A DNA stretch of 54,392 nt from an uncultured Oscillospiraceae bacterium (lineage in GTDB: Bacteria; Bacillota; Clostridia; Oscillospirales; Oscillospiraceae): assembly GCA_934636305.1 (NCBI GenBank), contig CAKUAM010000003.1, positions 1-54,392 on the forward strand, read 5' to 3'. The notes under the pieces are model-generated. The model did not search any database, was not told the origin of the DNA, and saw only the letters and a list, made by a program, of their open reading frames with translations. Below, piece by piece: positions 51,409-54,392 of the stretch. Both the position numbers and the translations under genes were made by a program. The first letter of the stretch is position 1; each line of letters begins with the position of its first letter.

Positions 51409-51437
51409 ATCATACCAGTCTGGCGTATAAAATGCAA
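51409..51437 (-). promoter_or_regulatory. Promoter predicting a leaderless transcript
   Basis: Minus strand TTGCAT (51437-51432), 17-base spacer, TATGAT (51414-51409), then only ATTAAT before the ATG. The expected +1 is the A of the start codon. Confidence 0.6.
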
Positions 51438-51446
51438 GACAAACAA

Positions 51447-51470
51447 CGCTCCTGCTGCAAAGCAGGAGCG
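51447..51470. terminator. Terminator of the nrdG-dut unit
   Basis: CGCTCCTGCT (51447-51456) pairs with AGCAGGAGCG (51461-51470) around GCAA, 16 bases past the dut stop; the minus strand then reads TTGTTTGTCTT. Confidence 0.75.
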
Positions 51471-51485
51471 TCGCATATTATTTTA

Positions 51486-51917
51486 TTATTTCACCCCGGT
51501 GGAGCCAAAGCCACCGCGGTCGGTGCCGCTGAGCGTCTCGCACTCCTCAAATGTTATCGGCGGCTGCACCTCATAGATGCGGAACTGGCAGATACGGTCG
51601 CCCTTCTCGATGACGGTGTCGCGCGTGGCATAGACCGGCAGCTTCCACTCGTCATTCGTCCCGCAATAGGCATTGTCGATCACACCGACCGAGTTGGCCT
51701 GCAGGATGCCCCAGCGCTTGAACGTGGATGAACGCGGCGCGGTACGCGCCTCGTACCCCTCTGGCAGCTGCATCGACACCCCTAGCGGGATCAGTGTAAA
51801 TTCACCGGCATGCAGCTGCATCGTCTGCGCACAGTACAGATCGATCCAGTCGCCCTTCTCGGTTTTCTGCAGACGGGGCAGATCGTCGGAAAAATAATGA
51901 ATTTTGATTGTTGGCAT
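51486..51917 (-). CDS. dut: dUTP diphosphatase
   Basis: 143 residues from the ATG at 51917 (GGGAG close upstream; an ATG at 51944 would overlap nrdG). All trimeric dUTPase motifs appear: motif 1 around AGEFTLIPLGVSMQLPEGY, motif 2 APRSSTFKRWGI, motif 3 NSVGVIDNAYCG (uracil site Tyr), motif 4 KGDRICQFRIY and motif 5 RGGFGSTG. It hydrolyses dUTP to dUMP, keeping uracil out of DNA and feeding thymidylate synthesis. Co-transcribed with nrdG, whose stop lies 8 bases upstream. Confidence 0.95.
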   Translation of the reverse strand: MPTIKIHYFSDDLPRLQKTEKGDWIDLYCAQTMQLHAGEFTLIPLGVSMQLPEGYEARTAPRSSTFKRWGILQANSVGVIDNAYCGTNDEWKLPVYATRDTVIEKGDRICQFRIYEVQPPITFEECETLSGTDRGGFGSTGVK

Positions 51918-51925
51918 AGGCTCCC

Positions 51926-52453
51926 TCACTGTTTTTCGTCCCACAGGACGATTGTTCCCGTGCGCAGACTCTGCGGCACATCGATAAGCCGCTGGTTGGA
52001 CGAGCCGCGGAACCGGAGATTCAGATTCTTGAGCGCGGCGACAAACGGCCCATCAACCAGCACGTCGAGATACGACAGCAGTTCGCTCGTGATTTCCCAC
52101 GGACCAAGCCGCTTCGCCAGAATGTCGCGGTCAAACAGATAACCTGTAAATGACCAGATCGACTTTTTCGGGTAGCGTGCACGGATCCGGCGCGAGAGCT
52201 CCAGCAATCCGGGCTGGTTCTGCGGCTCAAACGGCTCGCCGCCCAGATAGGTGATGCCCTGGATATAATCCGGCGCCATCAGCTGCAGAATTTTCTCCAT
52301 GACGGCCTCGTCAAACGGCTCACCATAGTCAAAATCCCATGCCTCGGCATTGAAGCAGTCCTTGCAGTGATGCGTGCAGCCCGACACAAACAGGCTCACG
52401 CGCACCCCGGGGCCGTTGGCAATGTCGCAGGTTTTGATTGCCGCGTAGTTCAT
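51926..52453 (-). CDS. nrdG: Anaerobic ribonucleotide reductase activating enzyme (radical SAM)
   Basis: 175 residues from the ATG at 52453 (GGAGGTG upstream). The radical-SAM motif is C26-x3-C30-x2-C33 in SGCTHHCKDCFN, followed by TYLGGEPFEPQNQPGL. It uses SAM and a 4Fe-4S cluster to install the glycyl radical on NrdD. NrdD is not in the window, so the pair is split. With dut it forms a dNTP-supply unit and marks a strictly or facultatively anaerobic host. Confidence 0.95.
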   Translation of the reverse strand: MNYAAIKTCDIANGPGVRVSLFVSGCTHHCKDCFNAEAWDFDYGEPFDEAVMEKILQLMAPDYIQGITYLGGEPFEPQNQPGLLELSRRIRARYPKKSIWSFTGYLFDRDILAKRLGPWEITSELLSYLDVLVDGPFVAALKNLNLRFRGSSNQRLIDVPQSLRTGTIVLWDEKQ

Positions 52454-52602
52454 CGCGCACCTCCTTTTTCTTGTTATCCTAACACGAAAGCAGTGTATTC
52501 TCAATAGTTTCTTTTGGCATCTCTAAAATGCAAACGCACATCCATTTCAGAATACGGCACAATCTCGGTCTGATACAGTCCCTGTGGGGATTTTATGACA
52601 TT

Positions 52603-52738
52603 AGGGTGTATCTGAAAACTGGCGATGTGACCGGCAGCGAGGAATTTTTGCGTTGAGCAAGACATTTTTTCGCAGGAATCCTGACGTATTTCAAGGAAAA
52701 ATGACGCAGCACAGCGCGAAAAAGCCCGCTGGCCGGGC
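52603..52738. mobile_element. MITE, truncated second copy
   Basis: The left end AGGGTGTATCTGAAAACTGG and about 135 bp after it match 25977-26110 closely. The right terminal repeat is missing; similarity stops near 52737, where sequence unrelated to the MITE begins. Between the nrdG start and this copy (52454-52602) there is a short open minus-strand frame ending at 52501 that looks like a gene tail cut by the insertion. Confidence 0.7.
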
Positions 52739-52802
52739 AATTTATATCGGCACCAAGCTCGAAGCGGGCGGCGTTGACGCTGTTCTGGATTACGCCATGT
52801 AG

Positions 52803-53441
52803 GGAACCGATGTTACGCCTGTCCTTGCGGCTTTGGCCGCTGCCAGCGAGGTGCGCGGGATTGACGCAACCGGGGAGATCGCGTATTGCATGAACGGCCA
52901 TCTGAGCGTCTACAAACGGCCTCTCCCGGCGCATTGGATGCGGTTCCGCATCCCGGAACAGGCTGCTGCCGTGATGGGACATACCCGCATGACAACGCAG
53001 GGCTCGGAATACCGGAATTATAATAATCATCCTTTCTCCGGAAAGGCGGGCCAGCCGTTTGCGCTGGCACATAACGGCGTCCTTACGAATGATGGACTTT
53101 TGCGCAGACAGGAAAAGCTGCCCGTTTCCAAAATCGAAACGGACAGCTTTATCATTGTGCAGCTTTTGGAGCAGGCGGGCAGCATCGGCTTTCAGACGCT
53201 TCGCACTGCTTCGGAGCAATTAGCCGGTTCCTTCACCTATACGGTTCTGGATGGCGGTGGGCGGCTTTATATCGTGCGCGGGAACAATCCGTTTTGCCTG
53301 TACCATTGGCCGGAACAGGGGCTGTATCTCTACGCCTCCACGCAGGCGGTGCTGGATGCGGCTGTCAGCTTGCCGGAAAATGATAAACCTTGCTGCCATC
53401 GCCAACGCGCTGCTGGCTTTGGAGCTGCTTGGTTCTTATGA
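52803..53441 (+). pseudogene. Class II glutamine amidotransferase, headless remnant
   Basis: The frame from 52803 to 53441 encodes the body of a class II (Ntn) glutamine amidotransferase of the type carried by integrative elements: LAAASEVRGIDATGEIAYC, MRFRIPEQAAAVMGHTRMTTQG, NYNNHPFSG, FALAHNGVLTNDG, ETDSFIIVQLLEQAG. The N-terminal Met-Cys-Gly start with the catalytic cysteine is absent. An in-frame TAG (52800) and unrelated sequence (ending in LDYAM) stand in its place. The C-terminus also appears frameshifted: after AVLDAAVSLPEN it runs into 16 odd residues, while another frame continues to 53454. It should be inactive. Confidence 0.8.
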
Positions 53442-53494
53442 CGCAGAGAAATAATAAAACCGCAGGGGCATGCCGGTATGTCCCTGCGGTAACT

Positions 53495-53812
53495 TTATGA
53501 CATTGGATCTGCCAGGACGCTTTGATAGTTTCTTCTGGCGTACAAAATGCGGCGGATCTGTACGGTATCGCCGACGACAACATAGAACACCAGATATTTC
53601 TCTACAAGCAAATAGCGATACCCCTTGGCGGCCAACGCCGCGTCGCGCGGTCTTGGGCAGCGGAAGGGCATATGGGACAGGCTGCTGATCTGTTCGACCA
53701 GCAGGTCATAATACCGCAGCGCGGCCTGCGCGGAAAGCGTGTTGAGATAATCAACGATCTGCTGCAGGTCGCGCTTGGCTACCGGATAGATCTTGACCTT
53801 ATAAACGTCCAT
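53495..53812 (-). CDS. RelE/ParE-family toxin
   Basis: 105 residues from the ATG at 53812, which overlaps the antitoxin end by 14 bases; an upstream in-frame start has no support. The fold pattern is YPVAKRDLQQIVDYL (helix 1), LLVEQISSLSHMPFRCPRP, GYRYLLVEKYLVFYVVVGDTVQIRRILYARRNY (strands, shown as YRYLLVEKYLVFY and VQIRRILYARRNY), typical of ParE/RelE type II toxins. ParE members hit gyrase, RelE members cut mRNA on the ribosome; the Arg-rich end would allow either. Confidence 0.9.
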   Translation of the reverse strand: MDVYKVKIYPVAKRDLQQIVDYLNTLSAQAALRYYDLLVEQISSLSHMPFRCPRPRDAALAAKGYRYLLVEKYLVFYVVVGDTVQIRRILYARRNYQSVLADPMS

Positions 53813-54071
53813 GCACCAGCCCCCGCAGCTCTCCGGCGACCCGCAGAAAGTCTTCGCCTTCCGCGCCGTCTGCAAGTTCGGCTTCCGCGACAGAGAGCTT
53901 GGAATACAGATCGATCAGCGCCTGCTGCCGCTCATACTCCGCCATGCTCTGCACGACCATATCGCCGGTGCCGTTTCTTGTGATAAAGACCGGCTCGCGG
54001 GTCTGCTTGCAAAAATCAGAAATTTCATTCGCGCTGTTGCGCAGATCAGAAATCGGACGAATATTTGGCAT
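53799..54071 (-). CDS. Phd/YefM-family antitoxin
   Basis: 90 residues. The N-terminal half (IRPISDLRNSANEISDFCKQT...PVFITRNGTGDMVVQSMAEYE) is the DNA-binding Phd/YefM dimer domain. The acidic helical C-terminus (AEAELADGAEGEDFLR) should wrap the toxin. It precedes and overlaps the toxin gene, the normal order. It probably represses its own promoter. Confidence 0.92.
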   Translation of the reverse strand: MPNIRPISDLRNSANEISDFCKQTREPVFITRNGTGDMVVQSMAEYERQQALIDLYSKLSVAEAELADGAEGEDFLRVAGELRGLVHGRL

Positions 54072-54121
54072 ACTGCATCCCTCCCTGGTTGCAGTATAGC
54101 AGAATTATGAGTATTTTACAA
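54070..54121 (-). promoter_or_regulatory. Promoter and probable operator of the toxin-antitoxin unit
   Basis: Minus strand TTGTAA (54121-54116), 17-base spacer, TATACT (54098-54093). An 8-bp inverted repeat, ATACTGCA (54070-54077) with TGCAGTAT (54090-54097), brackets the ribosome site GGGAGG and touches the -10, a fitting site for autorepression by the antitoxin. Confidence 0.7.
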
Positions 54122-54157
54122 GCAAAATTACGATAAATTTCAGAGCTGGACAAGCGT

Positions 54158-54201
54158 TGTCCAGTACAGGACTCGAACCTGTGACCCCATGCACGTCAAG
54201 A
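54158..54201 (-). other. 3' fragment of a tRNA (Val-GAC-like); probable attachment site scar
   Basis: On the minus strand TTGACGTGCATG, a GGGTC variable region, a perfect T-arm (ACAGG-TTCGAGT-CCTGT) and a 7-base acceptor half (ACTGGAC) follow the layout of the 3' half of a tRNA with anticodon GAC. The bases upstream cannot pair with the anticodon stem or acceptor, and no D-arm is present, so the 5' half is missing. Such 3' fragments mark the far end of elements integrated into tRNA genes. Confidence 0.7.
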
Positions 54202-54347
54202 GCCATCCGTTCGTATTTTTCTGTATTTTAATTATAATATGTACATATTTTAGATGAAAAAGTTCTGTATTTGCAGAAACCTTTCTGCTGCGTCCATCAC
54301 GTTTTTGCCCAGTCTGGGTCACGGTTTGGGTCAGGTGACGTACAGAC

Positions 54348-54392
54348 TCAATATTTTGTCCGCAGATAGGTTTCTACCGCCGTCAAAAACGT
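54348..54392 (-). CDS. Possible C-terminal end of a gene running off the window
   Basis: A frame open from the window edge encodes TFLTAVETYLRTKY and then stops. It is too short to identify. Its place beside the tRNA fragment would suit an integrase, but nothing in the 14 residues shows this. Between it and the tRNA fragment is AT-rich DNA with a small GCAGAAA-CC-TTTCTGC hairpin and no gene. Confidence 0.2.
   Translation of the reverse strand, partial: TFLTAVETYLRTKY

Noticed and set aside
54158..54201. A complete tRNA gene
   Set aside because: No acceptor 5' half, D-arm or matching anticodon 5' stem upstream, and no CCA; only the 3' half is present.

Overview
The window looks like a chromosomal segment of a GC-rich anaerobic member of the Clostridia, most likely an Oscillospiraceae/Ruminococcaceae-type gut bacterium. 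The support is a PolC-type replicase, T-box, S-box and TPP leaders, a CIRCE operator, SLH-anchored wall enzymes, an oxygen-sensitive NrdG, and the Gram-positive order pyrH-frr-uppS-cdsA-dxr-rseP-ispG-polC. The genus cannot be fixed from the sequence alone. Most of the window is core genome; the accessory material is small palindromic elements and the last 2 kb.

Layout. 1-6.6 kb: the first codons of pckA (minus strand), a dapF/amino-acid symporter pair, a zinc-ribbon membrane protein, and an operon of parvulin foldase, lipid kinase and GNAT acetyltransferase. 6.7-9.8 kb: T-box-controlled ileS. 9.8-10.3 kb: two palindromic mobile-type elements. 10.4-14.1 kb: a leftward operon of S24 repressor, flavodoxin, internally deleted aldo/keto reductase, Y-family polymerase and YolD-like protein. 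14.2-17.2 kb: a possible tiny cationic ORF behind a hairpin, then clpB with a sigma-A promoter and CIRCE. 17.2-25 kb: polysaccharide deacetylase with SLH repeats, a repeat-rich gap, mutY, a HAD phosphatase/MFS/GDPD group and a MATE pump. 25-31.7 kb: TPP riboswitch-thiT, a MITE, a nucleotide-sugar dehydrogenase, SAM-riboswitch metK, a rhomboid-like pseudo-protease and glnS.

31.9-42.7 kb is a collinear core block: UMP kinase, ribosome recycling factor, undecaprenyl and CDP-DAG lipid synthesis, two MEP-pathway isoprenoid enzymes, a site-2 protease and PolC. 42.7-52.5 kb holds M29 and M18 aminopeptidases (divergent), a dihydropyrimidinase, an HPr-like protein, two exported or membrane proteins of unknown role, a membrane protein fused to an E2-type acyltransferase domain, dUTPase and NrdG. 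52.5 kb to the end is a decayed accessory region: a truncated MITE copy, a headless class II glutamine amidotransferase, a RelE/ParE-Phd toxin-antitoxin pair and a tRNA 3' fragment that looks like an attachment-site scar.

The most unusual items are the membrane/E2-like fusion with a predicted leaderless mRNA and a Glu in place of the catalytic His; the repressor-redox-mutagenesis operon; the hairpin plus 28-codon ORF upstream of clpB; an orphan promoter with a perfect operator-like palindrome at 48.2 kb; and the family of small palindromic elements. No CRISPR array, rRNA or complete tRNA was seen.
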